Shown piece after piece: positions 25,120-34,678 of a DNA stretch of 64,000 nt. Position numbers and translations under genes: made by a program. Each line of letters begins with the position of its first letter. Position 1 is the first letter of the stretch. This DNA is from Streptomyces violens (GTDB lineage: Bacteria > Actinomycetota > Actinomycetes > Streptomycetales > Streptomycetaceae), in assembly GCF_000717745.1 (NCBI RefSeq), contig NZ_JOBH01000019.1, positions 124,001-188,000 on the forward strand. Reading direction: 5' to 3'. The notes beneath the pieces are model-generated. The model had not been told where the DNA came from. It did no database searches and was given only the letters and a program-made list of their open reading frames with translations.

Positions 25120-25655
25120 CCCGTCGGCCTTTCTGCAACGTCGGGGCCCGAGCTGCCCCTTACTTGGCTTGCGGGCCCGGCATTGCCTGGTCGAGGCGGG
25201 GGCGGGATGTGCCACGGCTCAGCTCGTCCGGTACGCCTGCCTCTCGTCCGGTACGCCTGCCTCGCCATCACGTGCCAGAGGGTGCGGCACGGCCGAGGTG
25301 CTGAGCTGAAGCGCTCCTTTTGTAACACGCCCCCACAGGCAGCCGACTCCGCCGCCTGTCACAAATCTCCCGATGGGATTGGTACATATGTCGAATGCGC
25401 CTGGGCCGGGAAGATGCGGGTGACGCCCGAGCCGCATCCCATAGGCGGCGCTTATACAGGGCATCGATTTTTGGTCGTGGACCTCGCGTTGTGTGACCCG
25501 GTTCACTGTGGCTGCCAGTATGCGTGGCGCTGATCGGGCTCGGCGTCACGTGGGTTACGGCCTCACGTGACGGGCGCGCCTTACGCGGTGCCGCCGCGCG
25601 GCGGGTTCGGGTAACACGCCAGGTCGGACCCTCTTCGTGCCTGGAGGAGGTTGCA
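25120..25655. other. Intergenic region between the RCK protein and the dicarboxylate symporter
   Basis: A 536-bp divergent gap. It holds a 20-bp tandem repeat (25223-25262), and near the symporter two TCACGTG boxes (25546-25552 and 25563-25569, the second extended to TCACGTGA) about 17 bp apart, which could bind the adjacent LysR or another regulator. GGAGGAGG just before 25656 is the symporter RBS. No convincing gene or RNA was seen. Confidence 0.4.
25223..25262. repeat. 20-bp tandem repeat
   Basis: Two exact copies of CTCGTCCGGTACGCCTGCCT, at 25223-25242 and 25243-25262, in the gap upstream of the RCK gene. Confidence 0.85.
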
Positions 25656-27035
25656 ATGACGCAGACCCCAGCACCTGCCGCGGTGGGCGACGGTACGCCG
25701 TCGAAACCGTGGTGGCGACAGCTCTACGTACAGGTGCTGCTGGCGATCGTCATCGGAATCTTCATGGGCTGGCGGTGGCCGGATCTCGCCACCTCGATGG
25801 AGCCGATCGGGACCACCTTCATCGCGGCGATGAAGATGCTGATCGGGCCCATTGTGTTCCTGACCATCATCGGTGGGATCGCCGGCGTCGCGGACCTGAA
25901 GAAGGTCGGCCTGACCGGCATCAAGGCCCTCACCTACTTCCAGGTGGGCACGATCGTCGCGCTGCTGACCGGCCTGGTCGCCATCAACATCTTCCGTCTC
26001 GGTGACGGGGTGCACGCCGACCCGGCCACGATCAGCACGTCGGGCGAGGCCGACGAGTACATCAAGAGCGGTGAGCACCAGCACTGGTGGGAGTTCCTGA
26101 CCAATCTCGTGCCGCACAGCTTCTTCGGCGCGTTCGTCGAGGGCGACATCCTGCAGGTCATCTTTCTTGCTGTGATCTTCGGTATCGCGCTCAAGAGCGT
26201 GGGCAAGGTCGGTGAGCCGGTCATCGCGAGCGTGAACCGCCTGACCGAAGTGGTGTTCAAGGTGCTGGCCTTCATCATGAAGGCCGCCCCGCTGGGTGCG
26301 TTCGGTGCGATGTCCTACGCCATCGGTAAGTTCGGGATTTCCACCCTGACCAGCCTCGGCTCGCTGATCGCGCTGTTCTATGTCACCTCGATCCTGTTCG
26401 TCGTGGTGGTGCTGGGCGCGGTCCTGGCCGCCTTTGTGAAGCTGAACATCTTCCAGCTCTTCCGCTACTTCAAGGAGGAGTTCTTCCTGGTACTGGGCAC
26501 CTCGACGGCCGAGCCCGCGCTGCCGGGCCTGATGCGCAAGCTGCAGTTCATGGGCGTGGAGAAGTCCACGGTCGGACTCGTCGTGCCGACCGGCTACAGC
26601 TTCAACCTCGACGGCGCGGCCATTTACCTGTCCCTGGCGACGCTCTACATCGCGCAGGCGACGGACACACCGTTGACGATAGGGCAGCAACTGGGCCTGC
26701 TCGCGGTGATGTTGCTGACGTCGAAGGGGGCCGCGGGCGTGGCAGGCGGTGGATTCATCGCACTGACCGCGACGCTGTCGACGGTGGGTCATGTCCCGGC
26801 CGCCGGCATCATGCTGATCTTCGGTATCGACAAGTTCATGTCGGAATGCCGGGCGCTGGTCAATTTCTATGGCAATGCGGTGGCCACGTTGTTCGTTGCC
26901 AAGTGGGAGAACAATCTCGACTTGGCGCGGGCCCGTGCGGTGCTGGCCGGCCATGAGGTACCCGATGCGGCCGTTTCTGCCGATTCCGCTGGTACATTCC
27001 GGTGGCGGAGGGGTCATGGACGCCAGGCAGCTTGA
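25656..27035 (+). CDS. Dicarboxylate/amino acid:cation symporter (DctA-like, SDF family)
   Basis: A 459-residue inner-membrane carrier that imports C4-dicarboxylates such as malate, fumarate and succinate with protons or sodium. Signatures: FLVLGTSTAEPALPGLM (Ser-rich reentrant loop HP1), VPTGYSFNLDGAAIYLSLATLYIAQA (helix 7 NLDG), TSKGAAGVAGGGFIALTATL (HP2) and GIDKFMSECRALVNFYGNAVATL (helix 8). ATG at 25656 has GGAGGAGG 8 nt upstream. Its last 20 bp overlap the LysR start. With the downstream decarboxylating dehydrogenase it suggests growth on D-malate or tartrate. Confidence 0.93.
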   Translation: MTQTPAPAAVGDGTPSKPWWRQLYVQVLLAIVIGIFMGWRWPDLATSMEPIGTTFIAAMKMLIGPIVFLTIIGGIAGVADLKKVGLTGIKALTYFQVGTIVALLTGLVAINIFRLGDGVHADPATISTSGEADEYIKSGEHQHWWEFLTNLVPHSFFGAFVEGDILQVIFLAVIFGIALKSVGKVGEPVIASVNRLTEVVFKVLAFIMKAAPLGAFGAMSYAIGKFGISTLTSLGSLIALFYVTSILFVVVVLGAVLAAFVKLNIFQLFRYFKEEFFLVLGTSTAEPALPGLMRKLQFMGVEKSTVGLVVPTGYSFNLDGAAIYLSLATLYIAQATDTPLTIGQQLGLLAVMLLTSKGAAGVAGGGFIALTATLSTVGHVPAAGIMLIFGIDKFMSECRALVNFYGNAVATLFVAKWENNLDLARARAVLAGHEVPDAAVSADSAGTFRWRRGHGRQAA

Positions 27036-27921
27036 ATACTTCCTCGCCATCGTCGAACACGGCGGCTTCAGCAAGGCCGCCGCCGCGTTGCATGTGGCCC
27101 AGCCGTCCCTCTCCCAGGCGATGGCCAATCTGGAGGCGGACCTCGGAGTCGCGCTCTTTCACCGGGTGGGCCGTGGGGTCGTCCTCAGCGAGGCGGGTGC
27201 CGAACTGCTCGCGCCCAGCCGTCGAGTACTGCGCGACATGGCGGCCGTGCGGGACACCGCCGCCTCGCTGTCCGGACTGCGCCGCGGCACGGTGGAGGTG
27301 GCGTCCATGCCGTCCCCGGGCATCGAACCGCTGAGCACCCTCATCCACCGTTTCGCCGAACTGCACCCGGGCGTGACGGTGAGTACGCAGGCCGCTTTCA
27401 CTCCCGAGGAGGTCGTGTCCCTGGTACGCAGCGGTGCCTGCGAGCTCGGCCTCCTGGGATCGGCCGAACCCGTCACCACGGCCGGCGTGGAAGTCCTGCC
27501 CATCGAGGAGCAGCCGTTCGTCGTCGTTGCCGCACCGGGTGGGACGGTACGGGACGATGTGGCGATCCGGCAGGGCGACCTGGCCGGGCAGAAACTCATC
27601 GCCTCCCGTCCCGGCAGCCTGATGCGCAGCATCGTCGATGACGTCACCGCCGGCGGCACCGGCACCGAAATCGTCACGGTCGTCGACCACCGGACCTCCA
27701 TCCTCCCCCTCGTACTGACCGGAGTCGGCGTCGCCGTGCTGCCCTCGTCGTGGACGCGGCTGGCACGGCGTTGTGGAGCAGTCGTCGCACCGATCGAGAA
27801 CACCGCCTACCTCCACGTCGCCATGATCAGCCTGCCGGCCCACCTCACCCCCGGGGCGCGGTCGTTCCTGCAGCTCACGGACTCCTTCGCGCGTCGCCAA
27901 ACGCGCACCACCGAGACCTGA
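27016..27921 (+). CDS. LysR-family regulator of the dicarboxylate module
   Basis: A 301-residue LTTR: HTH MDARQLEYFLAIVEHGGFSKAAAALHVAQPSLSQAMANLEADLGVALFHRVGRGVVLSEAG, then a substrate-binding domain (~88-295). The start at 27016 has GGAGGGG 3 nt upstream and lies inside the end of the symporter gene, so the two are likely cotranslated. By analogy with DmlR of enteric bacteria it may sense D-malate or a similar acid and control the symporter and the dehydrogenase. Confidence 0.92.
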   Translation: MDARQLEYFLAIVEHGGFSKAAAALHVAQPSLSQAMANLEADLGVALFHRVGRGVVLSEAGAELLAPSRRVLRDMAAVRDTAASLSGLRRGTVEVASMPSPGIEPLSTLIHRFAELHPGVTVSTQAAFTPEEVVSLVRSGACELGLLGSAEPVTTAGVEVLPIEEQPFVVVAAPGGTVRDDVAIRQGDLAGQKLIASRPGSLMRSIVDDVTAGGTGTEIVTVVDHRTSILPLVLTGVGVAVLPSSWTRLARRCGAVVAPIENTAYLHVAMISLPAHLTPGARSFLQLTDSFARRQTRTTET

Positions 27922-28044
27922 CCCCCTCCCTCCTAACTCATCGTCAGCTCCTATGGGCCATATCGGAAGCAGGTCTTGGACGGGCCCCCGCCCCCCTGTG
28001 TTGACTCATCAATCAGGAAGAACCGCCGGCTTCAGGAGGCCCCC

Positions 28045-29127
28045 ATGACCCAGCCCCGCACTTTCCGCATTGCCGCCATCCCCGCCGACGGTGTGGGCGC
28101 CGAGGTCGTGGCCGCGGGCCGTACCGTCCTGGACGCCCTGGCCGAGGACTCCCACGGCGCCTTCTCCTTCGACTGGGAGGAGTTCCCCTGGGGCTGCGAC
28201 TACTACGCCAAGACCGGCAAAATGATCGATGACGACGGCCTCGACCGGCTCAAGGACTTCGACGCCATCTACTTCGGCGCGGTCGGCTGGCCCAACGTGC
28301 CCGACCACATCAGCCTGTGGGGCCTGCGCCTGAAGATCTGCCAGTCCTTCGACCAGTGGGCCAACATCCGCCCGGTGCACTTCCTGCCCGGCGTCCAGAG
28401 CCCCCTGCGCAAGGCCGATGACACCGAACTCGACTGGGTCGTCGTACGCGAGAACAGCGAGGGGGAGTACGCGGGACTCGGCGGCCGGAACCTCTCCGGC
28501 CGCGGCCCCGGCGGCGAAGTCGCGGTCCAGTCCGCCCTGTTCACCGAGGTCGGCTGCGAGCGCATCATGCGCTTCGCGTTCGACCTCGCCCGCACGCGCG
28601 CCCGGCGCAAGGTCTCCAGCGTCACCAAGAGCAACGCGCAGCAGTACGGCATGGTCCTCTGGGACGATGTGTTCAAGCGCGTCGCGCAGGACTACCCGGA
28701 CGTGGAGACCGAGAGCGTACTCGTCGACGCGATGTCGGCGAAGTTCGTCCTGAAGCCCGAAGACCTCTCCGTCGTCGTCGCCTCCAACCTCAACGCCGAC
28801 ATCCTCTCGGACCTCGGCAGCGCACTCGCCGGCAGCCTCGGCCTCGCGGCCAGCGCGAACCTGAACCCGGAGCGCCGCTTCCCCAGCATGTTCGAGCCCG
28901 TCCACGGCTCCGCCCCCGACATCGCAGGTCAGGGCCTCGCCAACCCCATCGGAGCCGTCGGCAGCGCCGCCCTCATGCTCGACCACTTCGGCCTGCCCGA
29001 GCAGGCCGCCCGCCTGCACAAGGCCATCCGGGCCACCACCGCCGCCGGCATCCTCACCCGCGACGTCGGCGGCACCGCCACCACCGAAGACGTCACCAAG
29101 GCCCTCATCGCCCACTTGGCCGACTAG
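28045..29127 (+). CDS. D-malate / tartrate dehydrogenase (decarboxylating)
   Basis: A 360-residue beta-decarboxylating dehydrogenase of the isocitrate/isopropylmalate dehydrogenase family. AAIPADGVGAEVVAAGRTVLDAL is the N-terminal motif; GAVGWPNVPDHISLWGLRLKICQSFDQWANIRPV is diagnostic for the DmlA/TtuC branch; RENSEGEYAGLGG, KSNAQQYGMVLWDDVF (catalytic Lys) and NLNADILSDLGSALAGSLGLAASANL (metal-binding Asp) follow; FEPVHGSAPDIAGQGLANPIG is the cofactor loop. It converts D-malate to pyruvate or acts on tartrate, using NAD and Mn/Mg. ATG at 28045 with CAGGAGG 5 nt before. It is 123 bp after the LysR gene, completing an uptake-regulation-catabolism set. Confidence 0.93.
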   Translation: MTQPRTFRIAAIPADGVGAEVVAAGRTVLDALAEDSHGAFSFDWEEFPWGCDYYAKTGKMIDDDGLDRLKDFDAIYFGAVGWPNVPDHISLWGLRLKICQSFDQWANIRPVHFLPGVQSPLRKADDTELDWVVVRENSEGEYAGLGGRNLSGRGPGGEVAVQSALFTEVGCERIMRFAFDLARTRARRKVSSVTKSNAQQYGMVLWDDVFKRVAQDYPDVETESVLVDAMSAKFVLKPEDLSVVVASNLNADILSDLGSALAGSLGLAASANLNPERRFPSMFEPVHGSAPDIAGQGLANPIGAVGSAALMLDHFGLPEQAARLHKAIRATTAAGILTRDVGGTATTEDVTKALIAHLAD

Positions 29128-29311
29128 CGGCCGTATCCCAACGAACAGCTTACGGAGGGTGACGTACTGCCGACGCGGCACTGCCAACACTGACGGCAAG
29201 CGGGCACGTGCGTATGGCGTCGATTTCCGCCCTAGTGGGTGAGATGTGTGATTAGCCGGTGAACTTTGGGGAACCAGGAGGCAGCAAAGGCAGACAATGT
29301 TCGGAGGCGGT

Positions 29312-29908
29312 ATGAACGAGAAGCAGTCGTCGTCTTCAGGCAGGCTTCCGGGACCGCTTCGCGCGATCACGCCGGACCTGCGGCATGTGCCCGGCGTGGA
29401 ACAGGTGTCGAAGGCGGCCGAGGGCGCGCTGAACGCGGTGGGCATTGTGTCACCGCACGGGCGACGCATCGCGGCGTACACCGGTGCGGGGTTGCTCGGC
29501 GTGGCCGGTGTCATCGAATGGCCGATCGCGGTGGCCGGCGCGGCTGCCGTATGGCTGACACAGCCCCGCCCCGAAGAGGACGGACACCGCGGGGCGCACG
29601 ACGGTCAGGGGCAGCACACGCCGGCTGCCAAGGGCCAGACAAAGAGCCGGCCGAAGAGCCACGCGAAAACCACAACAAAGAGCACAACAAAGAGCACGGC
29701 AAAGAGCCCGGCAAAAAGCCAGACGAAGACCACGGCGAAGAGCCACTCCCCGAGCAAGGCCAAGTCCACTGCCAAGGCCACGGCCAAGCCCACTGCCAAG
29801 GCGACGGGGAAGGCGACGGGGAAGGCGACGACGAGCGGAGGACGCTCGCGTACCGCATCGGGTACGAAGGCAACGAAGCGGCCCGCAGCGCGGGCAACGG
29901 CTTCCTGA
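29312..29908 (+). CDS. Lysine-rich histone-H1-like C-terminal protein, partner of the P-type ATPase
   Basis: A 198-residue protein. The first ~85 residues include PGPLRAITPDLRHVPGVEQVSKAAEGALNAVGIVSPHGRRI and a hydrophobic helix (AAYTGAGLLGVAGVIEWPIAVAGAAAVWL). Residues ~105-198 are a basic low-complexity tail of KST, KSP, KAT and TAK units, as in histone H1-like tails. The hydrophobic part may be a membrane hairpin, with the tail binding nucleic acid or acidic polymers. Start 29312 has GGAGG 4 nt upstream; 29297 is an alternative with AAAGG. It lies 31 bp before the giant ATPase on the same strand. Function is unknown. Confidence 0.75.
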   Translation: MNEKQSSSSGRLPGPLRAITPDLRHVPGVEQVSKAAEGALNAVGIVSPHGRRIAAYTGAGLLGVAGVIEWPIAVAGAAAVWLTQPRPEEDGHRGAHDGQGQHTPAAKGQTKSRPKSHAKTTTKSTTKSTAKSPAKSQTKTTAKSHSPSKAKSTAKATAKPTAKATGKATGKATTSGGRSRTASGTKATKRPAARATAS

Positions 29909-29939
29909 CCGTGGGTCGGACGTTCGATGAGGGTGGGAC

Positions 29940-32900
29940 ATGGTTCTGGGGTTGCTGACCCGTTTGCCCGCGGTCGGATGGGGGGCGGCCCTGTCCGCGC
30001 CCGGTTACGTCGCCCGTGGACTGGAGGCGTGCGCCACGGTGGCCGGAGAGGCCATTGATATCGGCTGGCGTGCCGCGTCGGACGGCGCGGCGGCGGTGGC
30101 GGAGACCACGGTCCACGTGGCCCATGTGGCACGCAACGCAATGCCGGGCGGGATGGAGGAATGGCGGGCCGGTACCCGGGTGCACCTGGCGTTGCAACCG
30201 TCCTCCGACACCGACGACGCCCGGGTACGGCGTGCGGGCGGGGTGGAAGCGGTGGCCCAGAAGGTGGCCACCGCGCTCGCGGAACGTCCGGACGTGCTGC
30301 TCGCCTACTGGGACGGCGGCCTGGCGCGGCTGGTGGTCACCGCCTCGCAGGAAGCGGCCACCGACCGTGTCGTGAAGAAGGCCAATGACCTGGCCGAACG
30401 GTACGGGCTGAGCCATGCGCCGCTGCACGAGTTCGCGCACCCGGAGGGCACCACGGCGGTGCGGGTCGCCGCGACGGCGCTGGCGCTGGACGCCGTCGGC
30501 GTGGCGGCGGCGACGGCAGCGCGCGCGTGGCGCGTACCGCGCTCGTCCAGGGTGGTGACGGCGGGTGTGACGCTGCTGCGGGAGAACCCGCGGTTCCGGG
30601 CGTTGCTGAAGAACCGGTTCGGTGCGGCGGGAGCGGACCTGGCCCTCGCGGCGGCGAACGCCGCGGTGCATGGCGCGGGACAGTCGCCCAGCTCGTTGGT
30701 ACTGGACGGCATGCTGCGCGCGGGACAGCTCGTGGAGAGCGTGGCACGGGCTGCCGTCTTCGACGCCGCCCACGACCGGGTGTGCGCCCCGGAACGCTGC
30801 AGCATGACCACGCGCGAGGTCGCGCGGCCGCCGTTGCGTCCGACCCCGGCGCAGGAGTACGCGGCCCACGCCGCCACCGGCAGCATGCTGGGCGCCGCCG
30901 CAACGCTGCTGCTCAGGCGGAATCTCAACGAGGCGGCGGAGGCCGTGCTGTCGGGCTCCCCGAAGGCCGCCCGGTACGGCCCGGTGGCCTTCTCCACGGC
31001 CCTGGGCAGCGCCCTCGCGCGCTCGGGAGTGCTGATCCGCGACCCCGAGCGGCTGAAACAACTGCAACTGGTCGACACCGTGGTGTTGCATCCCAGTGCG
31101 TTGCGTGGCAACAGGCGCACGCTCTGCGAGGTGCATCCCAGTGCGGAGGACTGGGACCGCGACCGGCTGTGGCGGGCCGCCGCTGCGGCCCTGGGCTCGG
31201 AAGGGAACGCTCTCCGCCCAGAAGGGAACGACGGCACGCCCGGGGTGGAGCTGCGTCCGGTACCGGGCCAGCCCTCGGCCGAGACGGGCATGATGATCGC
31301 CTCGGCCGCCGGGCGGGACGTCGGTACGGTGACGATCGGCTGGGAACTCGACCCGCTGACCGAAGCCGTACTGGACGCGGCCCGGCAGGCGGACCAGTAC
31401 ACCATCGTGGTGGACGACCCGGCGCTGGCCGACTTCGCGGCCCTGGCCGACGAGGTTGTCTCCGCCGAGTGCCCGCTGGTGGATCACGTACGGGGCCGCC
31501 AGGCCGACGGGCACGCGGTCCTGACCGTCGCGCGCGTACCGGCCCCGCACGACGCGACCGACGCGCAGACATACGCGGCGGACCACCCGGAGGACGAGGA
31601 ACTGCTGGCCGGGCTGCTGGGTAGCGATGTGGCGGTGGCCCTCACCGACGACGACAGCGCCGTCGTGTGGGACGCGGACGTCATGGCCTTCGGCGGCCTG
31701 AAGGATGTGTGGCGGCTGCTGGTGGCCGTTCCCGCGGCACGGTCCGTGGGCCGGCAGTCGATGATCCTGGCCCGGGCGGGTGCGGCGCTGTCCGGTCTGC
31801 TGGTCGCCACCGGCGCCCAGCGACGCGGCCTGTCCTTCCTCACCGGTTCGCAGCACGCCCCGGTCAACGCCGCGGCCATGGGAGCACTCCTGGCGGGGTG
31901 GCGGGCGGCCGTCGGCGTGGCCGCCGCATCGGCCCCGCAGCCCCGGCCCCGCGTACCGTGGCACGCCCTGGAACCCGACGAGGCGGTGGCCCGGCTGGAG
32001 AGCAACCGCCCCGGCGCACCCACACCGCTGGCCGGTGCGATGACAACGACCCGGGATGTGGCCGCACGGGTGGCGGGCCATCCCGTCCTCGCGCCGGCCC
32101 GCTGGTCGGTACGGCTCGCCAACGCGGTACGAGCCGAACTGGACGACCCCCTCACCCCCGTCCTCGCCGTCGGCGCGGCAGCCTCCGCCATCGTGGGATC
32201 GGCCGTCGACGCGACCCTCGTCGTCGGCGCGATGGGCATGAACGCACTGGTCGGCGGTGTGCAGCGGCAACGCGCCGAACAGGCCCTGACCGCGCTGGCC
32301 AGGGGCCAGAAACAGAAGGCCCGCCGCGCCGGCAGCCGCGACGATGAGGCGCCGACCACGGTCGACGCCACACGGCTGATCCCGGGCGATGTGATCAAAC
32401 TGGACGTGGGCGACGTCGTCCCCGCCGATGCGCGCCTGCTGGCGCTGACCGGCCTGGAGGTCGACGAGTCTTCACTCACCGGGGAGTCCCTCCCCACCAC
32501 CAAACAACTCACCGCAACACCGCAGGCAGCCATCCCCGAACGCCATTGCATGGTCTTCGAGGGCACCACCGTGGTCGCAGGGCAGGCCACCGCCGTAGTG
32601 GTGGACACGGGAGAGCACACCGAAGCCGGCCGTGCCGTCACACTCGCCTCCCGCACCCCGCCCGCCGCCGGCGTCCAGGGACGCCTGCAGGAACTCACCC
32701 GCAAGGCACTCCCGCTCACCTTCGCGGGCGGAGCCGCGGTCGCCGGGCTGTCCCTGCTCCGGGGCCGCCCGATCCGCCAGGCCATCGGGGGCGGCGTGGC
32801 CGTCGCGGTCGCCGCCGTCCCCGAGGGACTTCCGCTGGTGGCCACGGTGGCGCAGCTTGCGGCCGCCCGCCGGCTGACCCGCCGCGGCATTCTGGTACGT

Positions 32901-34592
32901 ACTCCCCGCGCCCTGGAGGCCCTGGGGCGGGTGGACACGGTGTGTTTCGACAAGACCGGCACACTCACCGAGAACCGGCTGCGCGCGGTCCGTGTCGCCA
33001 CCGCCGACGGGACCGTCTGCCGGCCGCACGACGAGGAAGCCGTCGACGTCCTCCGGCTGGCGGGGCGCGCCTGCCCGCCGGAAACCGAGGACACCGCGGG
33101 AAAGCAGGCGCACGCCACCGACGAAGCCGTACTGGCCGCCGCCCCTGCCGACCCCGACTGGACCCCCACGGCCGGCCTGCCCTTCGAAGCCAGCCGCGGC
33201 TACACCGCCGCCACCGGCGAGACCCCCAACGGGGGCTGCCTGCTCGTGGTCAAGGGAGCGCCCGAAACCGTCCTGGACGCCTGCGTGGGACTCCCGGCGG
33301 AGGCGGCCGAGTGGGCCCAGTCCCTCGCGGGTGAGGGCCTGCGCGTACTCGCCGTCGCCACCCGTCCCTTCACCACTGCCCAGGACGCCGACGCACTCGT
33401 CAACGAACCTCTGGAGAAACTCGAGTTCAAGGGATTCGTGGCACTCGCCGACGCCCCGCGTCCGGGCTCGGCTCCCATGATCCAAGGGCTGCGGGAGGCC
33501 GGGGCGAGGCCGGTCATGCTGACCGGTGACCACCCCCATACCGCTCGCGCGGTGGCCGTGGCGCTGGGCTGGCCGGACGACATCAAGGTGGTCACCGGCG
33601 AGGAGCTCGCGGCCTCGGACCGGGCGGGCAGCGCCCGTCTCCTGCGGGACGCCGGGGTCGTCGCCCGCGTCGCTCCCGAGCAGAAGCTCCAGGTGGTCGA
33701 GGCGTTGCGGGCCGCGGGCAAGGTGGTGGCGATGGTCGGGGACGGCGCCAACGACGCCGCAGCCATCCGGGCTGCCCATGTCGGTGTCGGTCTCGCAGCG
33801 CGCGGCTCGGCGGCTGCCCGTAACGCCGCCGACCTGGTACTGACCGAACCGGACCTGTCCGTGCTGGTCGACGCCATCACGGAGGGACGGGCGCTGTGGC
33901 GCAGCGTCGCGGACGCCATCAGCATCCTGATCGGAGGCAACGCCGGCGAGGTCGGTTTCACCGTGCTCGGCACGCTGTTCTCCGGAGCGTCGCCGCTGTC
34001 CACGCGTCAGCTGCTGCTCGTCAACCTGCTGACGGACATGTTCCCCGCGATGGCAGTGGCCGTCACACCGTCGGATGTCCAGAACACGGAGGAGTCCGAG
34101 TCCGCCACGGCGGGAGCGGGCAGCGCATCGGCCGGTACCAGCGCATCGGCCGGTACCAGCGCACCGGTCGGTACGAGCGCGCTGGGCGCTCCGCTGTTGC
34201 GTCAGATCCGCCAGCGGGGTGTGGTGACCGCACTGGGTGCCACCGTCGCGTGGCTGATCGGCCGCTTCACACCCGGCACCGCGCGCCGTACCAGCACCAT
34301 GGCTCTGTGCGGTGTCGTCGGCGCCCAGCTCACGCAGACCCTGACCGGGCGCCACCGCAGCCCACTGCTGTGGGCGACCACCGTCGGCTCCGCCGCCGCC
34401 CTGATGGCCGTCGTACAGACGCCCGGCCTCAGCCACTTCTTCGGCTGCACCCCACTGGGGCCCGTGGCCCTGGCGGGTGTGGCCGCCGCCATCGCGACCA
34501 CCATCGCGGGCCCGCGCGCCATGCCGCCCCTCGAACGACTCCTCACCCGCGTCCAGAGCCAACTGCGCCCGACGACCCCCGCGCCGACGTAG
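29940..34592 (+). CDS. Giant P-type ATPase (CtpI-like cation pump)
   Basis: A 1550-residue pump, nearly twice the usual P-type length. The N-terminal ~620 residues are an actinobacterial extension with several hydrophobic segments, like mycobacterial CtpI. The core follows: LTGES actuator motif (~845), AVAAVPEGLPLVATVAQLAAARRL in M4 (PEGL as in P2 pumps), phosphorylation site CFDKTGTLTENR (~1004), KGAPE in the nucleotide domain, MVGDGANDAAAIRAAHVGVGL (~1267), then membrane helices to the end. The PEGL motif points to Ca/Mg-like rather than heavy-metal transport; the true substrate is unknown. A linker near residue 1395-1412 is a triple 18-bp repeat. Probably cotranscribed with the lysine-rich protein. 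Confidence 0.88.
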   Translation: MVLGLLTRLPAVGWGAALSAPGYVARGLEACATVAGEAIDIGWRAASDGAAAVAETTVHVAHVARNAMPGGMEEWRAGTRVHLALQPSSDTDDARVRRAGGVEAVAQKVATALAERPDVLLAYWDGGLARLVVTASQEAATDRVVKKANDLAERYGLSHAPLHEFAHPEGTTAVRVAATALALDAVGVAAATAARAWRVPRSSRVVTAGVTLLRENPRFRALLKNRFGAAGADLALAAANAAVHGAGQSPSSLVLDGMLRAGQLVESVARAAVFDAAHDRVCAPERCSMTTREVARPPLRPTPAQEYAAHAATGSMLGAAATLLLRRNLNEAAEAVLSGSPKAARYGPVAFSTALGSALARSGVLIRDPERLKQLQLVDTVVLHPSALRGNRRTLCEVHPSAEDWDRDRLWRAAAAALGSEGNALRPEGNDGTPGVELRPVPGQPSAETGMMIASAAGRDVGTVTIGWELDPLTEAVLDAARQADQYTIVVDDPALADFAALADEVVSAECPLVDHVRGRQADGHAVLTVARVPAPHDATDAQTYAADHPEDEELLAGLLGSDVAVALTDDDSAVVWDADVMAFGGLKDVWRLLVAVPAARSVGRQSMILARAGAALSGLLVATGAQRRGLSFLTGSQHAPVNAAAMGALLAGWRAAVGVAAASAPQPRPRVPWHALEPDEAVARLESNRPGAPTPLAGAMTTTRDVAARVAGHPVLAPARWSVRLANAVRAELDDPLTPVLAVGAAASAIVGSAVDATLVVGAMGMNALVGGVQRQRAEQALTALARGQKQKARRAGSRDDEAPTTVDATRLIPGDVIKLDVGDVVPADARLLALTGLEVDESSLTGESLPTTKQLTATPQAAIPERHCMVFEGTTVVAGQATAVVVDTGEHTEAGRAVTLASRTPPAAGVQGRLQELTRKALPLTFAGGAAVAGLSLLRGRPIRQAIGGGVAVAVAAVPEGLPLVATVAQLAAARRLTRRGILVRTPRALEALGRVDTVCFDKTGTLTENRLRAVRVATADGTVCRPHDEEAVDVLRLAGRACPPETEDTAGKQAHATDEAVLAAAPADPDWTPTAGLPFEASRGYTAATGETPNGGCLLVVKGAPETVLDACVGLPAEAAEWAQSLAGEGLRVLAVATRPFTTAQDADALVNEPLEKLEFKGFVALADAPRPGSAPMIQGLREAGARPVMLTGDHPHTARAVAVALGWPDDIKVVTGEELAASDRAGSARLLRDAGVVARVAPEQKLQVVEALRAAGKVVAMVGDGANDAAAIRAAHVGVGLAARGSAAARNAADLVLTEPDLSVLVDAITEGRALWRSVADAISILIGGNAGEVGFTVLGTLFSGASPLSTRQLLLVNLLTDMFPAMAVAVTPSDVQNTEESESATAGAGSASAGTSASAGTSAPVGTSALGAPLLRQIRQRGVVTALGATVAWLIGRFTPGTARRTSTMALCGVVGAQLTQTLTGRHRSPLLWATTVGSAAALMAVVQTPGLSHFFGCTPLGPVALAGVAAAIATTIAGPRAMPPLERLLTRVQSQLRPTTPAPT
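34122..34175. repeat. Three 18-bp tandem repeats inside the P-type ATPase gene
   Basis: Units beginning AGCGCATCGGCCGGTACC at 34122 and 34140, and a diverged unit AGCGCACCGGTCGGTACG at 34158. They encode SASAGT-type repeats in a cytosolic or loop linker between late membrane helices. Confidence 0.85.
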
Positions 34593-34593
34593 C

Positions 34594-34623
34594 CCCTGTC
34601 GCACCTCGCTGCGCTCCGACACG
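34594..34623. terminator. Possible terminator after the P-type ATPase
   Basis: CCCTGTCG and CGACACGG form an 8-bp stem with one mismatch just after the ATPase stop, before the squalene/phytoene-synthase-like gene. No T-run follows, as is usual in high-GC genomes. Confidence 0.35.
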
Positions 34624-34678
34624 GGTAGTCTCGACATCTTGTCGGTGACTCATGGTGTTCTTGATGCGGAGGGTATGC

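Noticed and set aside
25120..25655. Possible small RNA or extra gene in the divergent gap
   Set aside because: No strong hairpin-terminator pair and no frame with an RBS; the visible structure is limited to a 20-bp repeat and two TCACGTG boxes.
31484..33169. Open frame on the minus strand opposite the P-type ATPase
   Set aside because: Antisense to the conserved TGES, PEGL and DKTGT regions of the pump; Ser/Ala/Thr-rich without domains.
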